This document shows, one piece after another, positions 25,864 to 34,201 of a stretch of DNA of 41,627 bases. The translations under genes and the position numbers were made by a program. Origin of the DNA: Treponema sp. (GTDB lineage Bacteria; Spirochaetota; Spirochaetia; Treponematales; Breznakiellaceae); assembly GCA_031266875.1 (NCBI GenBank), contig JAISAE010000105.1:1-41627 (forward strand), in the 5' to 3' direction. Below the pieces are notes generated by a model. The model saw only the letters and a list, made by a program, of their open reading frames with translations. It had not been told where the DNA came from and did not search any database. The number at the start of each line of letters is the position of its first letter. The stretch's first letter is position 1.

Positions 25864-25903
25864 TGAGTGAATGTGTCAGACACTTTAGACACTTCACTCA
25901 CTA
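25861..25903. repeat. Large inverted repeat at the RAYT 3' end (REP-like, terminator-like)
   Basis: TAGTGAGTGAATGTGTC (25861-25877) pairs with GACACTTCACTCACTA (25888-25903) with a single bulge and a 10-base loop; the left arm begins with the transposase stop codon and contains GTGTCAGACAC (25873-25883). It lies between two convergent genes and could end transcription from either side as well as be a transposase substrate. Confidence 0.85.
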
Positions 25904-25934
25904 ACAAGCCACCCAGTCTGTAGTCTACAGTCTG

Positions 25935-28556
25935 CTAAAACTGTACCCCTGCGAAAAAACCCAGTTTGTGGACGTGTTGCTCATTGCTCCAGTTACTGGG
26001 AAGGACATCATCCCATGAATATTTCGGCATGGGAGATAAGGTCTGATTACGATTGAAATAGTCGTAGGAAACACCAGCGAATACACCGAGGTGTTTAAAA
26101 AACTTGAGACCAAGCGTAATACGACCCTGAATGGTATTGGTATACTGCGTCTGGGTAGTCTTAGTCTGACCCCAATCCTTAATGTCGAAAAGGGTTCCCG
26201 CTGTAACGTCCAGGTCCAGAAAAAACTGCCCAAGGGGAAACTCAAATCCAACGCCGGCGCGGAACGCGAGCAGATCGCCAGCGTCAGCCTTGCCAATGGA
26301 CAGCTCTCCCAGATTGGCTTGAGAAGAGGCTACACTGAACAGCGAGTAAAAATACTTTGAACCGCTCCTGAAACTGACGTTGAGCATCTCGTAGGTGTCA
26401 TAGTATATCGCCGGATTCAGAATGCCGTTCTTCACGATGTTGACCAGGCCAATAGGCATAGCGCGCTCGTTTGCAGAGATGTTGACCACACCAAGCTGGA
26501 GACTCAAGCCACTTTTCTTGTTCTGACCGCTTATGTTTACCGGTGCGACCTGAACCCCATAGAAATCATCGTTCGTGAGGTTGAATACACCAGCCACCTG
26601 CCATCTAAAAAGGTCTCCAATGACGTTATACGGCCTGTTGTGGTCATACCAATTACTCTTTTTCGCTACATTAAATAATCCCGCAGCCTGAAATCCGTCC
26701 AGGATCATGGCGAAATTGAATAGCCCTGCGGCCTGTATTCCATACTGGCTTCCAGCCGTTACATTAAATAATCCCGCAGCCTGTATCCCACCAGCGTCTC
26801 CCCCGTTGACATTGCCCAGGGCGCTTCCTTGAACCCCGTACATATCCCCAGCCGTGACGTTAAACAAGCCGGCGGCGCTAACGCCGTACATATCCCCGCC
26901 TGCGACATTGACCAAGCCAGAAGCGATAATGCCTTGCATATCCATACCTGCGACATTAACCAAGGCGCTTCCCTGAATCCCGTACATATTCCCGCCTACG
27001 ACATTGACCAAACCGGTAGCGCTAATGCCATACATGTCCCCGCCCACGGCATTGACCAAAGCACTTCCCTGAATCCCGTACATATCCCCGCCTACGGCAT
27101 TGACCAAGCCGGTGGCGCTAATGCCGTACATGTCCCCGCCTACGACAGCATTGACCAAGCCAGCGGCGCTAACGCCATACATATTCCTACCTACGGCATT
27201 GACCAAACCAGCAACCTGGATGCCATTCATATTATTAGCCACAAAGGTATACCCGCCCGCAACGCCCACACCATTCAGGTTATAGGTACTAGCGCCGATG
27301 AATCCCACAAGCAGGTTGTTCGTTACCCTTGGAGGAGTGGAGTTCGGGGATGACCCCAACTGGAAGCTTACCACTCCATACCCGACAGGTTCATCATCAT
27401 CGGTTTCGTAATCAAAGTTGAAGTCGTAATCGTAATCGAAATCGAAGTAGTCGAAGTTGTAACCATAATCAGCGTCATGTTCGGGCTCTGGCCCTCGCGC
27501 TGTTGCGGGAGACGCGGCAATCAGAGTAAAGTCGCGCATACTGAGGCGGGTCTGTGTGTCTGGCACTAGAAACAAGGTAGCGCGGTAAAACGTGTCGCCC
27601 TGTTGTAGAGTGATTCGGTACGAACCAGTTTCAAGACCAAGTTCTATGGGCTTGCCAGCGGTTTTGGTAATCTCTGCGATGAGGTACTCCTTGCTGTCCC
27701 GTATGGACAAACGCCCGGATATCGCTGCTTCAATGAGCAGACTAGCTGAGTTTTCCCTCACATTAGTCAATACCACGTCGCCGCTTCCACTAACTTGCAT
27801 GTCGTAACTGGGATGCTGCGCCCCATACAGGGAGGTTTCAGTTACGGCGAGTGTTTCAGTATACGCAAAGCGGTACACCTCGTTCAACGTTACTTGCCCA
27901 TCGCCCGCTGTATCAGCAGCCCCGCGAAGGCCGGCTACAAGGTTGTGGGTGAAGTACGAGCTTTCAATCCGGTCGGATTCCTGAGATGATTCAGTGGCTG
28001 AGCTGGAGGTGAGAAAGGCATAGCCTTCCACTGATACGGACGTGTCTATGAGAAAGGGCTGGGTCTTAATACCGCCTTTAGTGCGGGTGAAAGCGCCGGA
28101 CGCGCATGAGTCAAGGATTACGATACGCATATCTGACGGAATCCGGTTGATCCGTTCCCGTAGTTCCTGGTACGAGTAACGCTGCTGCCCGAGAAGCAGG
28201 CCGGTTTCGTCAGAATGGCCTGAATAGTAAAACACGAGTTCCGTGCGTCTGGCGGTCTGTTTTGCGTTCTGCACCAGTTCCTGAGCGCGGTCAATGACTC
28301 GCACTAGTTCCTGAATATCCGGCTCAACCAGCAGGATGTTATCTGTGCCTCTGACACCGCCCATCTCGGCAAAGACGCGGGATACGGTGTGCGCATCGCT
28401 CACCGCATAGCGTAACACAGTCCGGTCATTGCCGCCGTTGTTTGAGCCAATGAAGATACCGAGACGCCGTGTGCTGTCATCCACACCCCACGCCATAACG
28501 CCAATACCCATAAGGCAGAACGCCACAATTGTCTTTTGTATAAGATTGTTTTTCAT
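25935..28556 (-). CDS. Exported caspase-like protease fused to GLVN repeats and a C-terminal beta-barrel
   Basis: 873 residues. A signal peptide (1-24) precedes a peptidase C14 (caspase/metacaspase) domain at about 30-265 with both catalytic residues: His114 in YYSGHSDETG and Cys151 in VILDSCASGAF. A beta-rich segment (about 268-345) and an Asp/Tyr/Phe-rich low-complexity linker (about 360-390) follow. Some twelve repeats of about 20 residues come next (GGDMYGIxxxGLVNAV, about 440-710), resembling Leptospira LA_2272-type surface repeats. The last 160 residues alternate like outer-membrane strands and end in GVQF, a barrel-assembly signal. The predicted picture is a periplasm- or surface-exposed protease anchored in the outer membrane. 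It is the third gene of an ECF sigma/anti-sigma operon, starting four bases after the anti-sigma gene. Substrate unknown. Confidence 0.88.
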   Translation of the reverse strand: MKNNLIQKTIVAFCLMGIGVMAWGVDDSTRRLGIFIGSNNGGNDRTVLRYAVSDAHTVSRVFAEMGGVRGTDNILLVEPDIQELVRVIDRAQELVQNAKQTARRTELVFYYSGHSDETGLLLGQQRYSYQELRERINRIPSDMRIVILDSCASGAFTRTKGGIKTQPFLIDTSVSVEGYAFLTSSSATESSQESDRIESSYFTHNLVAGLRGAADTAGDGQVTLNEVYRFAYTETLAVTETSLYGAQHPSYDMQVSGSGDVVLTNVRENSASLLIEAAISGRLSIRDSKEYLIAEITKTAGKPIELGLETGSYRITLQQGDTFYRATLFLVPDTQTRLSMRDFTLIAASPATARGPEPEHDADYGYNFDYFDFDYDYDFNFDYETDDDEPVGYGVVSFQLGSSPNSTPPRVTNNLLVGFIGASTYNLNGVGVAGGYTFVANNMNGIQVAGLVNAVGRNMYGVSAAGLVNAVVGGDMYGISATGLVNAVGGDMYGIQGSALVNAVGGDMYGISATGLVNVVGGNMYGIQGSALVNVAGMDMQGIIASGLVNVAGGDMYGVSAAGLFNVTAGDMYGVQGSALGNVNGGDAGGIQAAGLFNVTAGSQYGIQAAGLFNFAMILDGFQAAGLFNVAKKSNWYDHNRPYNVIGDLFRWQVAGVFNLTNDDFYGVQVAPVNISGQNKKSGLSLQLGVVNISANERAMPIGLVNIVKNGILNPAIYYDTYEMLNVSFRSGSKYFYSLFSVASSQANLGELSIGKADAGDLLAFRAGVGFEFPLGQFFLDLDVTAGTLFDIKDWGQTKTTQTQYTNTIQGRITLGLKFFKHLGVFAGVSYDYFNRNQTLSPMPKYSWDDVLPSNWSNEQHVHKLGFFAGVQF

Positions 28557-28559
28557 AGT

Positions 28560-29285
28560 TTATTCCTTCTCCACAAGAACTGTTTTTACTTCATAAAGTG
28601 AAAATAGCGTCGCGCTTTGCTCAATGGCGGTCGCTGGATTCCGGGCAAGAATACGCGCCTGACGCAGAAGCGCTTCGGTATCAATCGGGACCGGGCTGAT
28701 TATAAAAAAGAAGATTTCGTAAAGCGGGGCATCATCAAGGGTATACGCAGCGTCAAGTGGAACCTGACGCCCCACGGTGAGGCGGCCACTCTCTCCTGTC
28801 TCTGGATAGTGCGGCGTTACTACAGAACGGCCGTCTATCGAGAAGATAGCGCCGTACTGTTCATCACTGGCGGTGTATGCAAGCTGAACAGTGTTACCCT
28901 CATGCAGTTTCATGCCGCTGGTGAGTATGGCCTCGCCAGTATCGGTCTTGAGATAGACCCGCAGTTCGTTTGTTCCACCTTTGATACGGTCGGTCGGCGC
29001 TGAGAAGCGGTCGAACAGGCCAATGAGTGGCGCTATGCTCAGGAGCGCCAGCGCTGCCGCGCATAGCCCGACCACGAGCCGCCGTCGCCGCGTCCGCCGC
29101 ACCACTTGAGGAAAGCGCCGGTACCGGGTTCGATACCTGCCGCGAATCTCCTCATCGGCCTTTTTCAGTGCCGCAAGCCGCGCCGCAAGCGTACCGTCCG
29201 AAATGAGCGCTGCTTCGATCATGGCCTGTTCTGGCGGACTTGTTTCCCCCAGACAATACCGTTCAAGCATCAATTCAGAAATCAT
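28560..29285 (-). CDS. Membrane anti-sigma factor with DUF4384-like periplasmic domain
   Basis: 241 residues. The N-terminal 55 residues (LERYCLGETSPPEQAMIEAAL) resemble the anti-sigma helices that bind ECF factors. An Arg-rich stretch and one membrane helix (about 69-90) follow. The outer domain (about 105-215) reads RVYLKTDTGEAILTSGMKLHEG and then QYGAIFSIDGRSVVTPHYP, matching the pattern of DUF4384-type domains often found beside bacterial caspases. It would hold the sigma factor inactive until a periplasmic cue is sensed. It starts 11 bases after the sigma gene (AAAGGGGG upstream) and ends four bases before the caspase gene. The assignment rests on topology and context. Confidence 0.75.
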   Translation of the reverse strand: MISELMLERYCLGETSPPEQAMIEAALISDGTLAARLAALKKADEEIRGRYRTRYRRFPQVVRRTRRRRLVVGLCAAALALLSIAPLIGLFDRFSAPTDRIKGGTNELRVYLKTDTGEAILTSGMKLHEGNTVQLAYTASDEQYGAIFSIDGRSVVTPHYPETGESGRLTVGRQVPLDAAYTLDDAPLYEIFFFIISPVPIDTEALLRQARILARNPATAIEQSATLFSLYEVKTVLVEKE

Positions 29286-29295
29286 GGTTCCCCCT

Positions 29296-29784
29296 TTAAT
29301 AGGCGAGTTTTAGTCGCGCACGTTTATGAAAAGTGTCCAGCCGTTTTTTCACGCCGGAGATGGACATACCCACTGTTTCACCAATTTCTTTCAGGGTCAT
29401 GTTGTCAACATGATACATGAAGCAGATCGACCGTGTTGACGCCGACTCAGTTTTGAGAATGGCTTCTATGATAAGCCGTGCGTCCACCTCATCATACGTC
29501 GCGTCATGTTCGGCAAGCTCCAGACTTTCCATCTCCAGCACACTTTCCCCATGCCGTCGCTTCGTCCGCAGGCGGTTGAGACAGAGGTTAGTAGCGATGG
29601 TGTACAGCAGGCTTGAGGGAAATGTTTCCCGCAAGCGGTGTCGAGCCTTCAGCACATTGAGAAAAACGTCCTGCGCCGCGTCAAAGGCATCTTCCTCATT
29701 GCCCAGCATACGCCGGCAGCGCCTCAAAACCAGAGGTAGATAGGTTTCGTACAAGCCCTCAAGGTTAGCAATGTTTATACCCAC
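29296..29784 (-). CDS. ECF-type RNA polymerase sigma factor
   Basis: The 162-residue protein has the two conserved sigma-70 regions of ECF factors. Region 2 (about 10-75) contains LVLRRCRRMLGNEEDAFDAA and QDVFLNVLKARH. Region 4 (about 105-160) carries the helix-turn-helix LKEIGETVGMSISGVKKRL, which reads the -35 element. It is the first gene of the operon with a membrane anti-sigma factor and an exported caspase, so it probably controls that operon and perhaps other envelope genes. The start is taken as GTG at 29784; it lacks a clear ribosome binding site, and the repeat array begins about 35 bases upstream, so the promoter may have been reshaped. Confidence 0.88.
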   Translation of the reverse strand: MGINIANLEGLYETYLPLVLRRCRRMLGNEEDAFDAAQDVFLNVLKARHRLRETFPSSLLYTIATNLCLNRLRTKRRHGESVLEMESLELAEHDATYDEVDARLIIEAILKTESASTRSICFMYHVDNMTLKEIGETVGMSISGVKKRLDTFHKRARLKLAY

Positions 29785-29819
29785 AACTTATACAATACCG
29801 GAAACGCTAGAAATTGCAC

Positions 29820-30440
29820 CGTCAGACAACGTGGTCTGCTGGTGTCAGACGGTGTTGGTGCCAGACGTGCCGTGCGCTGGTGTCAGACATACTGGGTGCG
29901 CTGGGTCAGACAACGTGGTCCGCTGGGTCAAACAACACGGTCCGCTGGTGCCAGACATGCTGGGTGCGCTGGTGTCAGACGGTGTGGTGCCAGACGTGCC
30001 GTGCGCTGGTGTCAGACATACTGGGTGTGTTGGTGTCAGATGTGCTGGGTGCGCTGGTGTCAGACGTGCTAGGTGCGCTGGGTCACAACGTGGTGTGTTG
30101 GTGCCAGACATACTGGGTGTGTTGGTGTCAGATGTGCTGGGTGCGCTGGGTCAGACAACGTGGTCTGCTGGTGTCAGATATGCTGGGTGCGCTGGTGTCA
30201 GACGTGTCGTCGCTGGTGTCAGACATACTGAGTGCGCTGGGTCAGACAACGTGGTCCGCTGGTGCCAGACGTGCTGGGTGCGCTGGTGTCAGACGTGTCG
30301 TCGCTGGTGTCAGACGGTGTGGTGCCAGACGTGCCGTGCGCTGGGTCAGACAACGTGGTGTGTTGGTGCCAGACATGCTGGGTGCGCTGGTGTCCACTGG
30401 TGTCAGACATGTCATCGCTGGGGTCAGACATATTGCACTG
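29820..30440. repeat. Dense array of about 30 REP-like GGTGYCAGACRY units
   Basis: Units of about 15-24 bp repeat the core GTGTCAGAC, GTGCCAGAC or GGTCAGACAAC, joined by recurring linkers such as ATACTGGGTGCGCTG, GTGCTGGGTGCGCTG and AACGTGGTCYGCTG. The core matches the motif flanking the RAYT gene. Plus-strand frames stay open for about 230 codons and would give Cys/Trp/Val-rich peptides; I do not regard these as proteins. The array abuts the sigma factor gene. Confidence 0.9.
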
Positions 30441-30605
30441 GTGTCAGGGGCTTATGTAAGGGAGATCAGGCTCAGGAGCTTATGTAAAGGAGATCAGAGG
30501 CTTATGTAAGGGAGATCAGCCTCTGAGGTAAAGGAGATCAGAGGCTTATGTAAAGGAGATCAGCCTCTGAGGTAAGGGAGATCAGAGGCTTATGTAGGGG
30601 TAGCT
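30441..30605. repeat. 21-bp tandem sub-array with mirror-image halves
   Basis: Alternating 21-bp units GGAGATCAGAGGCTTATGTAA and GGAGATCAGCCTCTGAGGTAA share a GGAGATCAG lead. Their AGAGGCT and AGCCTCT halves are reverse complements, so neighbouring units can form hairpins. The unit is unrelated to the GTGYCAGACA core on either side. Confidence 0.85.
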
Positions 30606-30619
30606 AAAGGGCTGAGGTA

Positions 30620-30800
30620 CGGTCAGACGTGCTATATCGGGGTCAGACATACTGGGTGCGCTGGTGTCATACCGTAGTCCGCTGGGGGTGCGCTAGTGTC
30701 AGACGGTGTTGGTGCCAGACGTGCCGTGCGCTGGTGTCAGACATGCTGGGTGTGTTGCACTGGTGTCAGACGTGAGACGTGTTGTCGCTGGTGCCAGACA
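30620..30800. repeat. Second block of REP-like GTGYCAGACRY units
   Basis: About eight further cores (GGTCAGACGTG, GGGTCAGACATAC, GGTGCCAGACGTG and similar) with the same linkers as the block at 29820-30440, ending shortly before the TetR gene's stop. The whole gap 29785-30844 contains no gene I can support. Confidence 0.85.
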
Positions 30801-30844
30801 TACCGTGCTGTGCTTACGGGCGGCACAGATAAGCTCTAGCGAAG

Positions 30845-31399
30845 TCATTTGATCAATTCAACCAGTAAGCCGGCCAGTTCAGGAATAGGGATGTTCATGT
30901 TGTTTTTTAACCAATGCTGAAGAAGAGCAATGCTGCCGCTTACCACAAAGACAAGATGATACTCAGCTTTTTCTACGTCATCTTCAGCAAGATACTTCGC
31001 CATTTTCTGCGTGGCAGCAAAGCGGCGAAAGAATTTCTTCTGAAAGTTTATATCACCATTTTCGCTTACGAGTACCTGAATCGAAAGACTGTTATCGGCG
31101 ATGTATTTCAGGATTCTTTCAAGCATCTGTATGGTATCATACATGCTTCGTTTGTTGTCATAATTTTTTAGCATGTCCTCAACAGAGTTGAGGGTCTCGT
31201 CTTCCAACTCTTTGAGCAGGGCATACTGGTCTTTGTAGTGCGCGTAGAATGTTGAACGGCTTATGTCCGCCTTGTCGCAGAGTTCTTTAACGGAGATATC
31301 GAGAATTGGCCGCGTTTGCATCAGTTCAATAAGACTTTCCCGCATCGCCATTTTGGTGTAACGGGTCTTCCGGCTCTCTTTAAGTTCATTGTCTGCCAT
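30845..31399 (-). CDS. TetR-family transcriptional regulator
   Basis: The 184-residue protein has the TetR layout: an N-terminal DNA-binding domain with helix-turn-helix ISVKELCDKADISRSTFYAHY (about 35-55) and a helical ligand-binding, dimerising C-terminal part ending in HWLKNNMNIPIPELAGLL. It is divergent from the RND export operon, with a perfect 7-2-7 inverted repeat between them. It most likely represses that operon and itself until an unknown ligand binds. The ATG has a strong AAGGAGACA ribosome binding site. Confidence 0.92.
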   Translation of the reverse strand: MADNELKESRKTRYTKMAMRESLIELMQTRPILDISVKELCDKADISRSTFYAHYKDQYALLKELEDETLNSVEDMLKNYDNKRSMYDTIQMLERILKYIADNSLSIQVLVSENGDINFQKKFFRRFAATQKMAKYLAEDDVEKAEYHLVFVVSGSIALLQHWLKNNMNIPIPELAGLLVELIK

Positions 31400-31451
31400 A
31401 GTGTCTCCTTACAAATTCACCACATTCGTCCTAAACTGGACATTAACAGCC

Positions 31452-31487
31452 TGTTCTGCTCAGAACATATCGTATTATAATGAACAG
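31452..31487. promoter_or_regulatory. Putative TetR operator and overlapping -10 element
   Basis: TGTTCTG (31452-31458) CT CAGAACA (31461-31467) is a perfect inverted repeat, and a third half-site TGAACAG lies at 31481-31487. Between them ATTATAAT (31474-31481) supplies a TATAAT -10 on both strands. A repressor bound here would cover the promoter region of both the TetR gene and the exporter operon. Confidence 0.65.
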
Positions 31488-31558
31488 CTAGTTTATATTT
31501 GTACTTAGTGTATGAATAATGTGGATGAAAATCAAGAGAAGGATTAAGGTAGTTATAT

Positions 31559-34189
31559 ATGGAAAGATTTTTTAAGCGCCCGGCTTTGGTCGTGGGCGTC
31601 ATCGCTCTTATCACGGTGTTCTTCGCGGTTCAGCTTACGAGGGCTGAACTGGATAACAACAACCTTCGCTTCATACCTGATGAAGACCCAGCTCATATTG
31701 TTTCGGAATACATTGACGAGACCTTCGGCGGACAGGTTAGTGTTCTGGTTGGGCTTGAGCGGCGCTTCGGCACGGTCTTTGAGCCTGAGTTTCTGGCGCG
31801 GTTGCGGGACTTTGCGGCGCGGGTTGAGGGCTTTGATTACATAAAAAGCGTTATGTCGCTGATGTCTACCCAGTATATCACTGGCAATGCCGACAGCATC
31901 ATCGCCGATGATCTGGTTGCTGAAGCCTTTAGCGGCAGTCCGGCGGAGATCGCCGAGCTGAAGCAACGGATTGCCTCATGGGACTTGCTGCAAGGCTCGC
32001 TGGTGTCCGAGAGTGGCACGGCGACCCAGGCGCTGATTACCTTTAATGTTGACGCTGATGACGCCGGAAAGCCGGAAGTGGTTGCGGTAGTGAGGCAGAT
32101 AAGAAACACGGCTTATGAAATGTTTTCGGGGCTTGCGGAAGTCTACGTTACGGGTCAGCCGGTTATCAGCGCGGCTATCAATGAATCAGTTGTCGCGGAT
32201 TTGTTTTTTTTGATACCACTGGTGGTAGTGGTGCTGCTTACAGTGCTGTTCTTTTCATTCCGGCGCTGGGGAAGCGTGTTTTTGGTGCTGCTCACAGTGG
32301 TTGTAGCAGTGGTTTGGTCTATCGGCGCTATGCCATTTTTCGGCATCAGGCTTGCCATTATTTCAATGCTACTGCCGGTTATACTCATGGCAGTGGGCAG
32401 CGCCTACGGAATTCACATGGTAACGCATTACCGGGAAGACACGCGAGGCCGCGTGTTTAGCGTGGAGGAACACCGCGATCTGGTTTTCGAGCTTGTGCGT
32501 AAGCTGATGAAGCCTGTTTTTCTCGCCGCGCTCACCACTTTTGCCGGTTTTGTGTCCTTTTGCTTCACTTCGATTATACCGATACGGGAGTTCGGTATGT
32601 TTGCCAGTTTGGGAGTAATGATTTCCTTTGCGGTGGCTGTTACTCTTATCCCGTCGCTCATCCTGCTTAAAGGGCCGCCTAAAAAAGCGCAAATTGAGCG
32701 CGATAATAAAAGCGCGCTGAAACAAAAGCGTGGTTTTGACAACACTCTTGCCACTGGCCTGCTTTTGGTGGCGAGAAGGAAAAAAACTATACTCACCCTT
32801 ACCGCGTTGCTTACAGTGCTTGCCGTCTACGGTCTCAGCAAGATTATTGTTGATAATGTGATGATCGAATTTTTCCAGGGTGAAACAGACATGAGCCGTT
32901 CTGATAATTTTATGCGGGAATATTTCGGCGGTTCCAAGGAATTAAGCGTGGTTGTGGAGGCTGATAGCCCGGAAGTCTTATTAAGCCCGGAAGTGTTGTG
33001 TGCCATTGATGATTTTTCCACGTGGATGACTGCCAATGTGAGCGGCGTCGGCAAGGTGGTAGGTTTTACAGATGTGATAAAACGCATCAACCAGGTGTTT
33101 AATGTTGATGAAAGCCCTGACGGGTTGCGGGCAATGAATGTCGATTTAACGCAAGCGGAAGATGCTGATTTTAGCTTTGGCGATTTTGGCGACAGCGATG
33201 ATGTTAGTTTTGGCGATTTTGGCGACGATGGGTTTGAAACAGCGCTGTCTGATACCAATACGCCTGATGCGGCCTGGTCTATTAACGGATATACCGCCGT
33301 AGACCTCATTGCGCTGCTAAATACGGCGGCGTCGCAGGCGGAAAACCTGAGCGGGGTTGAGCTGGTACAGGAACTGAAGCGGCTTACCAATTATGAGGGG
33401 TTTGCTTATTACGAAATCCCCGCGGATACGGCGCGTTACGGTAAAACCAGTGATGAAGAATTGCAGCGCCTGGTCTCCAATTATCTGGTTTTAGTTGCCG
33501 GGGGCGATTTTTCAGATTACGCCAACGACCCCATGGAGCCGACGGCAATCAGAACCATGCTGCAACTGCGCACCGAGGGTGACCGGGACACCAAAGAGGT
33601 CATGGCAATCATTAACGAGTACATCGAAGAGCGGTTTCCAAAAACAGTGCGAGTAACGGTGGGCGGCAGTGCCAGAATAGAGAGCGCCATTACCGCGCTT
33701 ATCGTAAACTCGCAGATCATCTCCATCGCCATTTCTGTACTGGTGGTATTTATCATCCTGGCTTTCTCATACAAATCACTTGCCGCCGGCATTATAGGCG
33801 CGATTCCTCTGGTGCTTGCCATCATGTGCAATTTCGCGGTCATGGGCTTTTTGGGAATAAAGCTGAACATCGGCACTGCGCTTATCGCCAGCATTTCAGT
33901 TGGTATAGGTATTGACTATACCATTCATTTTATTGATACTTTTAAGCGCGAATTTGCCCAGGGCGATGAATATCTCCGCAGAACTTTTATCGGTTCTGGC
34001 AAAGCGATTATCATTAACGCGGTTTCCGTAGGCGCAGGTTTCGGCGTGCTGGCGTTTTCGCGTTTCAGGATGTTGTCGGAGTTTGGCGCACTTACCATGT
34101 TGAGCATGTGTATCAGCGCGGCGGTGAGCCTTACAGTGATTCCAGCGCTTTTAACCACGGTTAAACCAAAATTTATATATGGAGATTAA
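31559..34189 (+). CDS. RND/MMPL-family exporter
   Basis: The 876-residue inner-membrane protein has the duplicated RND plan: helix 1 at about 8-27, a large periplasmic loop, then a five-helix bundle (about 215-375, with PVILMAVGSAYGIHMVTHY). After a cytosolic stretch the pattern repeats (second loop about 440-710; final helices about 725-870, with ASISVGIGIDYTIHFIDTF). The second periplasmic loop carries an acidic Phe/Gly insert (about 534-559; FGDFGDSDD, FGDFGDDGF). MMPL proteins move lipids or hydrophobic molecules outward by proton motive force. It leads an operon with a LolA-like carrier and an outer-membrane barrel, suggesting a route across the whole envelope. The substrate is unknown. 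Confidence 0.9.
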   Translation: MERFFKRPALVVGVIALITVFFAVQLTRAELDNNNLRFIPDEDPAHIVSEYIDETFGGQVSVLVGLERRFGTVFEPEFLARLRDFAARVEGFDYIKSVMSLMSTQYITGNADSIIADDLVAEAFSGSPAEIAELKQRIASWDLLQGSLVSESGTATQALITFNVDADDAGKPEVVAVVRQIRNTAYEMFSGLAEVYVTGQPVISAAINESVVADLFFLIPLVVVVLLTVLFFSFRRWGSVFLVLLTVVVAVVWSIGAMPFFGIRLAIISMLLPVILMAVGSAYGIHMVTHYREDTRGRVFSVEEHRDLVFELVRKLMKPVFLAALTTFAGFVSFCFTSIIPIREFGMFASLGVMISFAVAVTLIPSLILLKGPPKKAQIERDNKSALKQKRGFDNTLATGLLLVARRKKTILTLTALLTVLAVYGLSKIIVDNVMIEFFQGETDMSRSDNFMREYFGGSKELSVVVEADSPEVLLSPEVLCAIDDFSTWMTANVSGVGKVVGFTDVIKRINQVFNVDESPDGLRAMNVDLTQAEDADFSFGDFGDSDDVSFGDFGDDGFETALSDTNTPDAAWSINGYTAVDLIALLNTAASQAENLSGVELVQELKRLTNYEGFAYYEIPADTARYGKTSDEELQRLVSNYLVLVAGGDFSDYANDPMEPTAIRTMLQLRTEGDRDTKEVMAIINEYIEERFPKTVRVTVGGSARIESAITALIVNSQIISIAISVLVVFIILAFSYKSLAAGIIGAIPLVLAIMCNFAVMGFLGIKLNIGTALIASISVGIGIDYTIHFIDTFKREFAQGDEYLRRTFIGSGKAIIINAVSVGAGFGVLAFSRFRMLSEFGALTMLSMCISAAVSLTVIPALLTTVKPKFIYGD

Positions 34190-34201
34190 GGAGAAAAAAG
34201 C

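Noticed and set aside
25091-25903. A complete IS200/IS605 insertion sequence
   Set aside because: No tnpB and no single pair of end hairpins; many flanking palindromes around one small Y1 gene fit a RAYT better.
29771-30509. Two long plus-strand reading frames (about 230 codons) through the array
   Set aside because: They are open only because the repeat units lack stops. The Cys/Trp/Val-rich peptides are pure repeat translations without start signals or a domain.
29820-30800. Possible CRISPR array
   Set aside because: The stretches between repeat cores are themselves repeats and vary from about 5 to 15 bases; there are no unique spacers of constant length and no cas genes in the window.
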